Of a stretch of DNA of 64,000 bases, positions 47,876 to 58,728 are shown piece by piece (position 1 is the stretch's first letter; each line of letters begins with the position of its first letter). Location of the stretch: contig NW_006763293.1 of the NCBI RefSeq assembly GCF_000218685.1, forward strand, positions 2,663,968 to 2,727,967, in the 5' to 3' direction. Under the pieces are notes generated by a model. That model saw nothing but the letters and a program-made list of their open reading frames with translations, did no database searches and was not told where the DNA came from. The translations under genes were made by a program, and so were the position numbers. This stretch comes from Serpula lacrymans var. lacrymans S7.9 (taxonomy: Eukaryota > Basidiomycota > Agaricomycetes > Boletales > Serpulaceae).

Positions 47876-47988
47876 AGACCAAGGCAATGAAATCAGATAT
47901 GCATGAAAATGTGGATAGACAGAGGAAGATGTGTGTTGTGTTTGCAGTAGACTACAGCGTACAAAGCGCATGCAGAATAATAAGCGAC

Positions 47989-48796
47989 TCATGTCGCAGG
48001 AGTTTGACTGCCAGGGTCTGTGACCTTGTCCCAGTCCTGTGAAGACGTTTCTGAGGGAGGTCCTCCTCTCAACGGACTCGTCTCACGCTCCTCGTCAAGG
48101 TCATGGAGTGCTTGACTCCTTCCCTCTGGTGAAGAAGAAGGACTTACGTCCAAATTGGTCATTTCCATGAAAAGCTAGTGAAAGTGATGAATGAGATTTC
48201 GAGCTTCTGCAGTAAAATTGTACATACCTTGAAGACTGGCTCAGGGACTGTCTTTTGATATATAACAATAAGCTCCACAGGGGAAGGATATACACGGAAT
48301 GCCCTGTAAAAGCACATGGCAGCGGGCAAGTTGTAGACGGGGCCTACGAAAACTGACGTTATAGATCATTGGATGTATGGTGAATCACTCAGACAAACCT
48401 TGGGCACATAGCTGCTCGCCAATGCTGACCTGAGCCATGAAGTATTTTTCCCGTTCCTCAGGGTTGGTTGGCATTTCCTCGGCCCGCACTTTCTCCAACG
48501 CACCCCGCAGGTCATTGGCCTCAGTCTCATCTGCACCTGTCTTAGATGTCTCCGAAGATGCCTGGCTTTTGACTATGCGCTTTTTGTCCTTGCCTGATCG
48601 ATGAACATCGTAAGAAGCTGCAAAAGAGCGCCCTGCGGCAAAGACAAAGACAAAGAGAAAAAAACATACGGAGTTTTCTGCGAAAGTTGCCATCAGTTCT
48701 GCGCTTGTAGTCGAAGTAAATGGCATAGGCGGCTAAGCCACCGACTGCGATGGTGGCGACAGTGAGGATGGTCGATGTCCTGCTCGTGGTGGCCAT
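47989..48796 (-). CDS. TOM20: mitochondrial import receptor TOM20
   Basis: The ATG is at 48796. The N-terminal membrane anchor is TSTILTVATIAVGGLAAYAI, followed by YFDYKRRTDGNFRRKLR, the standard TOM20 juxtamembrane basic stretch. Next come EEMPTNPEEREKYFMAQVSI, GEQLCAQGP, the TPR-like YNLPAAMCFYRAFRVYPSP and VELIVIYQKTVPEPVFKLF. These form the presequence-binding domain on the outer membrane. Reading through MTNLDVSPSSS gives a hydrophilic acidic tail (SSQDWDKVTDPGSQTPAT) and a TGA at 47989. A perfect GTAAGT donor sits inside this at 48,147, offering the alternative splice to the SET gene. Four exons. Confidence 0.9.
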
Positions 48797-49905
48797 GTTG
48801 GTGAAGAAGACAGGAAGAACGTCACCTCTCTCAATTTTTGGACTTAGCATTATTATGTAATTACGATTCGGCCCTGGTGTGGCGTCTCCTCGGCTCGTCC
48901 ATTGTGACTTATCTTGACTGAGATACGACTAGTGCTACAAGTTACAACTGGCTTGCTCCTCATACAGGTGATAATTTGGTCAACGGAGGCGATGGTGAGC
49001 ATGCTGAGTGTTTCCGAGCTTTTTCACTGGTTCACGTTAAACTCTACTGGCAATCGCCATAATGTCTCCTATCAAACTTCTGGACTAGTCTAGTGCCTGC
49101 CGCCAGTCCTACGATTGCATCAGTGACGAATACAGGCGTACCAGATGCCAGCGAAGTTCAGTTCCATTCGTCATCGAATACCATGAATGTGGATAGCCGG
49201 CGATTATTTGCTACCAATTCATTGGGAAACTCCTGAATTGAGAAGTCGGCCAATCGACCACCAATAATTACCATGGCTGTTAACCCGAGCGGTCTGCGAA
49301 TATTATTTGTTATGAAGATGCAGCACTTGTACTCGACTTTGCACGCGCCAAAATTAATGCAGCTTGCGTGTTTTGAAACAGGCGTGGTGTACGACTGCCA
49401 AGTCCGCGGCCAGATGACACAAGATATTTTTGAGCGACTTGAGTTAATGTTGAGGAGTACTGTGGCTTGATGGAGACAATCACAAGACTCTGGCTGCGCA
49501 TGTGAAGGCAACAACTGTCGTCATACTGGCCTGAATGGAGCGCTCCTCTTGACAGGGGTACACAGGATGTATAAGGCAGTAGACGGCGCTAGGGTGAGGC
49601 CAGTACAAAGCATAAAGAAAAGATACAGGCAGAAAGGAATGCAAACATTCTTTGAGCTCGCTGGTGCACACGACGAGCAAAGGACAAAAGAGATAAGAAG
49701 GACTTTCCGTTCTTGGGCGACCCTTTGGTTGAATTGCCTGCGGTTTGGGCCGGCTACATCCGAACGTGTTTTCACCACGCACCCGTCAAGCATCGAGGCG
49801 CGGTATACGGCAAACGTCTTCATATTCGTTCAATATTCGCTCAGGTTTTCTTTTTTTTTCTGGTCGGAATAAGTCCAAGGTCCCTGCAGCTGTTTCTTTC
49901 CTGTC
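48797..49905. other. divergent intergenic region, TOM20 / PSY2
   Basis: 1.1 kb. Open stretches of about 60-110 codons exist on both strands (49,158-49,514 minus; 49,549-49,872 plus) but start at non-ATG codons or lack recognisable features. A T-run lies at 49,850-49,860 just before the PSY2 start. No gene is supported. Confidence 0.4.
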
Positions 49906-52900
49906 ATGAGCGGCGTTGACGCTGCAGACCCATCTTTTTCTGCTACTTCTCCCGACCCCACCAACATCAACAAACCCGAGTCGCCAAATTCATTATCAGC
50001 CACGCCTCCGTCCTCCTTGCTTCCCCCAGATTCACATACACCAACTTTCTCTTTGGATCCTGCGTCCCTGGTTAGCTCAGAGAATTCAGCAAGCAATCCT
50101 GTAGTCAGCCATATCGACCCTCGTGAGACAGGCGGCACCGTGAATGCAGATATCAAGCATGATGGCGTAGAGGTTAGGGAAGAGCAACTGTCAATGTTGG
50201 AGACAGTGGATCCAGCAGCAACGCATGAGGAGACCCATGAGTACCTGCCTGAAGCGGATCACGAGTTGAAACGTGTTAAAGTGAGTTCTTCTTATCCATT
50301 TCGACCTTTAGTATGTAGTTGCTTTCATCCTTACGTGACTTGTTCACCCCTATGGCAATGTGAATGCGGCGAGGTGCAGGCGTACCAGAGCACGTAAAAA
50401 GCTGAGCCAACACCCTGTAGCCTCATTGTTTTTCGCCGTCTAAATATCTTTGTGCCTGTGATGATCGTATCACCTTTGGGGGCCTGACTCTGACCGAATG
50501 TTGTCATTCTATCTCAAGGTCTACGAACTGATAGGCTCACGATGGGTTGATCAAGGCACTGCATTCTGCTTCGGCCAATTTCAAGACGAGACAAATGAAG
50601 CATTCCTCATAGCTCGCGCGGAGTCGAACTACAATGATATCATCCTTTCTACTGCCATTAGGTCAAATGATGTCTACCAACGGCAGCAAGGTGCGCTGTC
50701 TCTCTGGCCCTTCACACAAACACACCAAATTCATCATGGCATAACAGACACCCTTATTGTATGGACTGAACCAGACGGCGTTGACTATGCATTAAGCTTT
50801 CAAGATCCGGAAGGCTGCGCCGAGGTTTGGAATTTTATACTCGAGGTTCAACGACACCTGAACGCAGGAGGTAAGCGCACGTGTTCGCCACAACCCTCTG
50901 TCAATTGTCCTCAAATACACAAGCTCATGTGTCTCTTTCCTGGAATGTCTCTGTACCTGCATGGAACATTCAACCGTTGTATGCTCTACAGATGACCATA
51001 TAGGCATAGGACTCTCCTCACCATCTGCTGGTTCCGAACACTCTGTTACCACCGCGAGCATCATACGATCCGGCCACTTACCCACTCCACAACTTGGTAT
51101 AATCGCCGAAGTGGAGCGTGCTATAAAGGCTCTAGCGCGTACCCAGACAGTGAGGGACAAAATATGCGAATATATCCAGCGTGAAGTGAGTATATTTGTC
51201 CGATACTGTTTTTCAAGATCCTTATCGCGCATATTGTCGTACCAGGAATACGTGAAGGCTTTGATTGACGTCATGAACCAAGCGGAGGATCTCGAGAGCA
51301 TCGAGAATCTGCACGCGCTATGCAGTCTCATGCAGACTATATGTGCGTATCATCGCTATTTCTGAAGTATGATATATGCATTCTGATCTGGTCGCTTCAC
51401 AGTATTGCTAAATGACCATGGCATATATGAACACATTCTCGAAGATGATATGTTCTTTGGAGTCGTGGGAATGCTCGAGTGTCTGTATCATGTTTCCTCA
51501 TAGTTGATCGTTGATTATTGACCCCTGTGAAAATAGACGATCCCGAGTTCCCCGCGCATAAAGCTAACTATCGGGAATTTCTTCACCTAACATCACGATT
51601 TCACCAACCTGTTCCCATTCACGACGAAGCTATTCAAAAGAAAGTACACCACACCTATCGCTTACAATTCCTCAAAGACGTTGTCCTAGCTCGGGCTTTA
51701 GACGACTCGACTTTTAACGTCCTCAACTCATGCATTATCTTTAACCAAATTGACATCATCAACCACGTGCAGCAGGACCCAATGTTTCTGCGAGAAATAA
51801 TAGGTCTGTATGTTAGCGAAGAAGTTCTGGGAGGGAATGCGAAAAAGGAGGAGGATAAGCAGAAAACTGAAGAGGAGAAGATGGATGTGGACCCCAAATC
51901 AGCCACAGAGCCGAAAGCTAATGGCGTCAACGGCCAATCTTCTCGCTCAAATACGTTCTCCTTTGCTCCCCCTGACGATCTCTCTGACAGAGAGATAGCT
52001 CTCCGGCGAGAGGTCATCATTTTAATCCAGCAGCTGTGTGTCATGGGTAAGAATGTACAGCTGCCCGCTCGAATGGCGTTGTTCCGTACCCTGGTCGATA
52101 GAGGTATCCTTTTCGCGGCGCAGTGGGCCTTGGCTCTTCCAGAGAAAGATGAATCTTCCAGAGCAATGATCAGCGCTGCCGGTGAAATAATGGCGGCATT
52201 ACTAGACCACGACCTAAACGGCGTGCGGGGGCACGTCTTGAAGCAAACAGCGGCCATACAGAGAGAGCAAGAGGCGGGGAAGAAAGGTGCGGATAAGGCA
52301 GAAACTATCCTGATGCTTTTATGTCGCATGCTGGCGCGGAGTCGGGATTTGGCTATTCAGAGCCAAGTCGGAGATGCGTTGAAGGCCTTGTTGGAGATAT
52401 CACTAAGTGACGGGCCTGAACCACCTGTGAGCACGAATCAACTTTTGTTGGTGATGCCCTTTGACACTTCTGTACCCTTATAGGCTGGAGCTGGCGTGAA
52501 ACTGCTTGCACGTGGGAAGGACGACCCAGGCACTGAGAAATTCCTGGACTACTTCTACAAGAACTGCATTGACATTTTGTTCAAGCCTTTCAGTGATATC
52601 CCAGAGTTCAAAAATCAATCTGGTTCGTTTTTGTACTGTAATCACAAAGCCACTAAACCAACATCGTATCCCACAGAATCAGTGCTAAAGCTTTCGAGGG
52701 AGAAAACTAATCTTTACCTATACTTATGCGACCTTCTATGCAACTTTGCCCAGCAGCACGCCTTCCGCAGTCATTTTCACATGCTTTCCTCCAATATCTC
52801 TGTCCGTGTGGCTTCTTTGCTGAATGCCCGTGATAAACACTTGCGTCTTGGTAAGGATGATGTCGTTAGCATGGGAAAGACCTTTATGCTTACTTCTTGA

Positions 52901-54148
52901 ATAGCTGCCTTCCGGTTCTTCCGGGTGTGTCTGAAAATGAACAACCGGAATTTCCTGAACCATCTCATGAAGCTCGATGTCTTCAAACCAATACTGGAGC
53001 TTACTATTCACGAATCAAGACGAGATAGTCTGTTAAGTGCCTCATGTCAAGAGTTCTTTGAGCATATCCGCAGGGTGAGATGATACACTGTATCGTCGTG
53101 GTTCACATGTATCTGATCCCCATATAGGAAAACATCAAAGACATAATCCATCATTGTATGACAAAGCATGAAGCACTGGTTCGCAAGCTGGCCGAGAGTC
53201 AGCTGGGAGGTCCTCGGTTCTCGTCCTTTATACGCCGCTGGGAGATGAACATGGAACCACCACCCAAGGAAGAAGAGCGGGCCGATAAGTGCGTTCTTTT
53301 GGGCCAACTTTCAACGTCGAACACAGCTAATTTTCCCCCCCAATAGAAATATTAAGGATCCGCGCCTCATTGGTAGAACAATAGAGACTGAAGAGGAGGA
53401 TTACTTCAACGCTGATGACGACGAAGACGATGTAGCACCGCCATTTATCAGCTCTCCTCGGATACGTGGACAGTTATCACCATCATTTGGTAGCTTGAAA
53501 CGGAAACGGCGTGGTGCGATGGCCGCATCGAAGGTCTTTCGACCACAAAGTCTCACGCTCCCTCGTGCTCCCCCACTTGGATCTTTGCTCGACTATGGCG
53601 AAGATGATGAGGACTCTGGTGCTGCAGATGAAAGCGGTGCTGCAGCATCTAATTCCACGTCACCGAACGATCCGATCGCTCCTAATAACATCCCTGTGTC
53701 TCCCTCCGTGGAGATACCGCCCAGCCCCCGATTATCACATCGTACCATTCCACCCCCTCGGCCATCCCTGAGACGTTCCTCGTCAGATGAAGATGAAAAT
53801 CATCCACTGGAATCACTCGTGCGCCCGCTAAAACCAGGCCCACCTTCACCATCACTGGGGTCACCCAAGCTTCCGTCAAAGCTCTCGATGCCTAGACTAG
53901 AGAAACGACGGAGAGACGATGATGAAGACGAGATGCTGGAGCGGCTCGCGAGCAAGGCAAAGCGACCTGATTTGGGTGGGCAGAAAGATGACAGTAATGG
54001 GGGGCGTGCTGGGTCAGCAAAATCTGGGGACGACCCACCGAAAAAAATCAAGGTCAAGTTCCGGCCAACGAGTCTGGGAATAGCCTCGCCATCACCTTGT
54101 ACGCCTGCACCATCAGAAACTGGTGCGAAGGATGGTGATACGGGCTAG
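49906..54148 (+). CDS. PSY2: protein phosphatase 4 regulatory subunit 3 (PSY2/SMEK)
   Basis: It targets PP4 to substrates such as gamma-H2AX and Rad53 in the DNA-damage response. The ATG is at 49906 and the TAG at 54146. An N-terminal Ser/Pro-rich extension of about 125 residues is followed by an intron of 238 nt (50,281-50,518), long for this genome. The EVH1/PH-like domain then starts at VYELIGSRWVDQGTAFCFG, the usual beginning of SMEK proteins. The SMK-1 domain follows (LLNDHGIYEHILEDDMFFGV, MLEYDPEFPAHKANYREFL, HTYRLQFLKDVVLARALDD, VLNSCIIFNQIDIINH), then ARM-like repeats to about 53.3 kb. The tail is acidic then basic (KRRRDDDEDEMLERLASKAK, PPKKIKVKF). Around ten introns. Confidence 0.94.
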
Positions 54149-54685
54149 CGTGCACATATGTATATACCGTAGATTTTTTTTTTATATTGTTGATGTGTTT
54201 CTTGTGCACCAAAAATTGCAGTTGTATGTGACCTTGGGTTTGCGGAAATTGCGTTAGGGACTCAGGGATATGATAAATTTCGCCTCCGCGTCAATCCCGC
54301 GGCGGAGTAAATCATGTAAAACCAGTTTTCGGGTGGCGATCAGCGACGTCGCAGACTTGGACGATGCTTGGATTTACTTGTAAGATTTTCCATCTACACG
54401 ATGTTCATGCAGCAATATAACTAGCAAGAGCAAAAATCCAGGTTACAAACTCACGCGAGATCAACGTTTGAAGGTCAGCCTTTTGGGTGCATATGCACAG
54501 TACCATACTTACAACCAGCGTATTCACGTTTTTGCTGTGGTCATAGCAGAAATAGCTACGTTTTGTACGCATTCTGTTGTACTGTCACTATTCAGTTGAT
54601 TCGCAGCATCATTGTGCCCTGGTTACGAGATAACCCAGACCTGGACTCGGACCAACGTGTCAAGTGACTACGACGCTTCTTCCAA

Positions 54686-54988
54686 GTGGACATACTTTAC
54701 AGTAAAGTTGTGGCTGCATCATACCGCTTGCATGAAGAATGGAAAACCGTGATATCAGTGATTGTATTCGTTGTTTCGTCATTCATGATACCCGGTTTTT
54801 TCGAGACCATTACCCTGAAAACCGAGAGCCTAATGCACTTGCTGTATAGGGGTAATCTCTCAAAGGGGACGATCCTGATAGACGCTCGCGGTCGCATGTT
54901 ATCGGTGCCTTCGACTTCCATCTCGTGCAAAGAGCATTTAGGGAAAGTGATCAAAAGAATCTGTAAACACTGTGACTCGGAGAGATAA
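54686..54988 (+). pseudogene. fragment resembling agaricomycete ubiquitin-like-domain proteins
   Basis: A 100-codon open frame starting at GTG with no usable ATG and a stop just upstream. The helix (LHEEWKTVISVIVFVVSSF) followed by GTILIDARGRMLSVPSTSIS is like a small family common in mushrooms. There, a ubiquitin-like module of the form I-x-L-x-D-A-x-G-R-x-x-x-x-P follows a hydrophobic helical segment. The frame ends in KRICKHCDSER. It could be the last exon of an unseen gene or a decayed copy. Confidence 0.35.
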
Positions 54989-55037
54989 ACAACCCCATTA
55001 ATATGGGACCAAATCGTCGAGTTCTCATGCCTTTTCC

Positions 55038-55045
55038 TATATAAA
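55038..55045 (+). promoter_or_regulatory. TATA box of the zinc-finger gene
   Basis: TATATAAA lies about 70 nt before the ATG at 55,114, followed by a CT-rich leader. Confidence 0.5.
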
Positions 55046-55113
55046 CCTAACGACCCTCTTTCACCCTCTCCCAGGACCTTCTCTTCCCTCGACCTACGAG
55101 ATAAACGAAGGAT

Positions 55114-56084
55114 ATGGGCCTTTTCGCATGTTCCCGATGTTCGAGCACATTCAGGTCATCTTCGGCTCTTCACGCTCACTGTCGTGATAAACAAGATCAT
55201 GCATACTGCTTGTCTTGTGAACGCCTTTTCATCCACGATGCCGCGCTAGATCAGGCAAGTATTATACTGCACGTATTGTTGCGTATGTCCGCGTTGTTGA
55301 ATAAGTTCCCCTGTAGCACTTGCGCACATCATCCCTCCACGTATCGTCTGATACATCAGATTCGGACAGCAGTGACGATGATGACCTATACTGCAGCTCT
55401 TGCAATAAATCGTTTGTCACTAAAGTGGGCCTTAATCAGCACCTTGAATTCAGTGCTGTTCATAATTGGTGCTTTATCTGCTCGCGAGACTTCAAGAACG
55501 CGAATGCACTTTTTAACGTAAGTATTCTATATCACCATCAAATTTGTCGCCGCTGTTTACCATTAGTGAACCGAAATGCGTGGTAGCACTCGAAGTCCCC
55601 TGTTCACAATGCCCCCACCCATCGTTGTCCTTTTTGCACTAAGATGTGCAAAGTTCCGTCTGGAACAGCTCATCACATCGAGTCTGGTGCTTGTCACCAC
55701 ATCACACGACATCAGGTCACTGCCGCTGTGCATTCTATGGGGATCGTCCCAACGATCTCCGTATCGCGCCGCCTCGAGGGCCCTTACGTACCGCCGACCA
55801 TCGTTCATTATTCTGCGACAGAACAATCGTTTAACGGCAAGGCATTCCAGTGCTATCTCTGCCCTCGCTCCTTCAAGTCGCTCAGCTCCCTCAACACGCA
55901 CTTGAACTCTGCCGCCCACGATGACGACGAGTTCAAGTGTCCGAAATGCAAGAGACAGTTTGCACTGATTTCAGGATTGATACAGCATATCGAGAGCGAG
56001 GTCTGCGGGGCGGCAAGGATTAGCCAGGTGGAAGACTTTGCGAGTGATTTGGCGGGTCGGTTCTCTAGAGCGCTGAAGCTCTGA
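55114..56084 (+). CDS. multi-C2H2 zinc-finger protein
   Basis: Three exons. The product of about 260 residues carries several short C2H2-type fingers: FACSRCSSTF with a distal HAHC, YCLSCERLF, YCSSCNKSFVTKVGLNQHLE, WCFICSRDF, RCPFCTKMCKVPSGTAHHIE, QCYLCPRSFKSLSSLNTHLN and KCPKCKRQFALISGLIQHIE. The spacing and the H-I-E-S ends match a family expanded in agaricomycetes. Nucleic-acid binding is inferred. Intron 1 (55,255-55,316) uses a GC donor (GCAAGT). Intron 2 must end at GTGGTAG (about 55,588), since the nearer AG gives an immediate stop. With these choices the frame is continuous from ATG to TGA. Confidence 0.82.
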
Positions 56085-57339
56085 CGTGGCGCTCGTTATA
56101 CCAACATTCTTCAATTTTCACCCAGATATACCGCTGTATATTGCAACAATTCCTTGTAAATTTCGTCTAACACCATTGTACCGATTGTATTTGTACCGAT
56201 ATTGTACTTGATCTCCAAAGCATTAATTGAAAGTTCAGTCAAGCGCGAGCCAATTCTTGTCTGTCTCTGATATAAGTGATAGAAGATAAGAATCTTGCTT
56301 TGGATATGGTGGACGTAATACTAGTTCGGCTTTCAATTCCAGCGCCATACTATCGTTGGACAATAGGTGCAATTGGTCTGGGGAGAAGTTGAATAACTCA
56401 CCAGTCGTTGAGCTTTAGACTGTCGGAACTTGACCAGTAGATATAATTTTTAGTTTTCTAGCTGCCTATGTAGAAAAATGAGCAAGAACTTGAAGCATTG
56501 GAGCAGCGGAACAAAACCGAAAAGACGACACATGTTTTGGAATGGTTCTGCAATTTCTGGTCACACTGGGTCACAGCGGCACTCACAGACCAAATCAGGC
56601 GGAGCTTACAAGTCAAATTCCGCCAGGTCACACCAAGTCCTGACGCTGGTGGTATGTGCGGTTCGTACCGAAGCGGAGCTAGCGGTCCTTGATTGATTAT
56701 CTTGGTGTGTGATTGCCTGTTTCGGTCGCCTAGTCACGACTCCATCATTGTTTTCGTTTCTCCAGACGCTTTGAGGCCCCAATCAGCTCAGTAAGTATCT
56801 GGCATTGTAGGGGCCCACCTATTGACGTTTTCTAGAAAGATATTGCAATATTCCCAGCACGAGATCTGGTCAAATCTGGCCATCTTTCCCTCAAAATTCA
56901 CACTTCTGGAGTTCAAGAGCATAGTGTCAGGTCTGTCGTTGTTGCTACAGATAAGCTATTCACTAAATTCTTTCACAATTATATTCTCTATACTATATTC
57001 TACATCTGACAATTTTCTAGCTACCTGTACAGTGATCGTCGAGCCTCTGGAGGCCCAAGTGCATATCTCTTACCGGTTGCATCCGGTGTCCAACGATAGT
57101 AGGGGCTTTCGGTGACTGCCGTGGAATACAAGCCATTGAAGACGACGTTAGCAACGCTGACAAGGACGATGAACACACAATTCACACCCATCCCCTTATC
57201 TTTATTCTCACATTTTGCCTTTCATTTTCTTTGTCCTTTGACTACCGAGAAAGCCACTCGAGGCCACCAGCGAATATAAAGCCGGATTATCCTTTCTACC
57301 TGTCCTTGGTCAACATCCATTACCGCAACCTAGACAGAA
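56085..57339. other. intergenic region with a possible orphan exon
   Basis: 1.25 kb. After a TGTAG acceptor at about 56,473 a frame runs 72 codons (EQELEALEQRNKTEKTTHVL, then WFCNFWSHWVTAALTDQIRR) to a stop at 56,694. It looks protein-like, but I found no upstream exon or family. The frame 56,822-57,115 is AT-rich and starts at a non-ATG codon; not accepted. Confidence 0.3.
57275..57280 (+). promoter_or_regulatory. TATA box of the second zinc-knuckle gene
   Basis: TATAAA lies 60 nt before the ATG at 57,340. Confidence 0.45.
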
Positions 57340-58428
57340 ATGCCACCCTCTCTTCGATCAACTGGTAGTACTCCCACAACACCCTCAAAAAAATCCACAC
57401 CAGAAGGGAGCTTACCAACGCCAAAAACTACACCGCGTCGCATTCCCCATTGTACCAAATGTGGGCGCCCTCGCGCAGGTCATCCGCGCTCAGGATGTCC
57501 GTACGCTGATGAGCCATCACCATCTGCTCAGGCCCAGCCCGCCTCAGCCATTCGAGCGACATCTGCATCCTCAGAACCGATCGAGGATGCACTACAGTCA
57601 CTCCATATCGAACAGGAGGCACAGACACACGGGATTTTGAAAACTCCCCAGGAGGGAGGGGAGAAGAATAAACGTAGATTGTCTGTCAGGTTCGCTTTGG
57701 CACCTGGAGAGACTCTTGCATCCTTGTCCTCTACGTCTTCTGACATTGTGGAGCGATTGCTGCAGCCGGGTATGATGGGCGATGATTCCAGCGAGGAAGG
57801 TGAAACAGAGCAGAGAAACCCTCGTATTTTGAGGTGGCAGAAATCTTTGGTCATCCCACATGAACCGGCAGTCAAACCCGATCCTGTGCCTCCTACACTC
57901 TCTTCTCGCATGCCAGGGACACTCATCTCACCTACTCCAAGTCTGGTATCGACGGAGCCTATTTCAAGCCAATCGACGGCTTCCGACATCGATGCCCGTG
58001 TTCACATCTCTGATAGTAAATCAACCGTTTCAACGTTTACAAAAGATACTGCTTCTCTCACTCCTTCTCCACCTCCTCGTGCCCTTGCCCGTACGATGAG
58101 CGTCGAGGAACGCAATGCTTTCGTGGGAAAACTTACGCAAGCATCGACGATTGCTCCTGCCATGCTCTTTGGTGTACCCAGATCCAATTTGGCGGAAGAA
58201 CAACAGAACGCTCGTAAAGTTGGATTCTACTCAGAGGTTCTTCCGAGTGATCAAGATGATCAGGTTTGGTTGATCCTTGGTAGAGATGAAAAAGCAGTGG
58301 AGTTGCTCGCACGTCGCTTCCAGGAGGAAACCAAACAAGAAAAGAAGAATGGGGGAAGATTGAGAGCTGCCGCTGGAGGAGTGATGATTGGTGCTGTTGC
58401 AACATGGTCTGGGCTGGCATTTTCTTGA
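57340..58428 (+). CDS. zinc-knuckle-like, C-terminally hydrophobic protein (paralogue of 28,860-29,696)
   Basis: 362 residues, one exon. After a Thr/Pro/Ser-rich start comes PHCTKCGRPRAGHPRSGCPY, a C-x2-C-x6-H-x4-C motif. The middle is disordered (Ser/Pro/Glu). Near the end is QVWLILGRDEKAVELLARRF, and the last 20 residues are small and hydrophobic (AAAGGVMIGAVATWSGLAFS). The gene at 28,860 has the same three elements in the same order, including C-T-K-C-G, A-G-H-x-R and W-x3-G-x-D-E-x-A-V. The hydrophobic end is shorter and weaker here than in the paralogue. The function is unknown; I infer a membrane-associated adaptor. Confidence 0.8.
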   Translation: MPPSLRSTGSTPTTPSKKSTPEGSLPTPKTTPRRIPHCTKCGRPRAGHPRSGCPYADEPSPSAQAQPASAIRATSASSEPIEDALQSLHIEQEAQTHGILKTPQEGGEKNKRRLSVRFALAPGETLASLSSTSSDIVERLLQPGMMGDDSSEEGETEQRNPRILRWQKSLVIPHEPAVKPDPVPPTLSSRMPGTLISPTPSLVSTEPISSQSTASDIDARVHISDSKSTVSTFTKDTASLTPSPPPRALARTMSVEERNAFVGKLTQASTIAPAMLFGVPRSNLAEEQQNARKVGFYSEVLPSDQDDQVWLILGRDEKAVELLARRFQEETKQEKKNGGRLRAAAGGVMIGAVATWSGLAFS

Positions 58429-58728
58429 GAATACTGTTTACCTTTAATGTGTCGATGTTGTTCGTGTGTCTCAGCTTTGCATTACACAGTCTTAGCCTCC
58501 TTGGCCCGACCATTGTATTCATCTTAATCATGTTTGTTTTGTATCAATATACCCAACCAACGTGCAATATCAGCCTGTTGCAGAATGAGCTCGTTTCAGG
58601 CTGAGCTGCTTTAGATCTAAGAAGGGATCTCTGAGTTACCCACGTGGTTATCTATGTCCGTGCTTTGCGCAGTATAAGACCCCTCCAAGGTTACCGGTGT
58701 TTCACGGCCCTTTCCCTCCAAAACAAAC
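58429..58728. other. intergenic, promoter of the CNH gene
   Basis: 300 nt with a TATAAG near 58,673, about 55 nt before the next ATG. Nothing else was recognised. Confidence 0.4.

Larger units (their letters stand above)
54149..55113. other. intergenic region containing a possible gene fragment
   Basis: 965 nt. Apart from the fragment at 54,686-54,988 and a TATA box for the zinc-finger gene, nothing was recognised. Confidence 0.4.

Noticed and set aside
49158..49514. 118-codon frame on the minus strand upstream of TOM20
   Set aside because: It starts at TTG, has no recognisable features, and equally protein-like frames exist on the other strand; treated as chance in an intergenic region.
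51655..52329. 224-codon open frame on the minus strand
   Set aside because: It lies opposite the PSY2 SMK-1/ARM exon, which has clear homology on the plus strand; this is an antisense shadow rich in Ser/Arg.
56822..57115. 97-codon plus-strand frame
   Set aside because: It starts at a non-ATG codon, is AT-rich, has no motif, and no splice partner was found.
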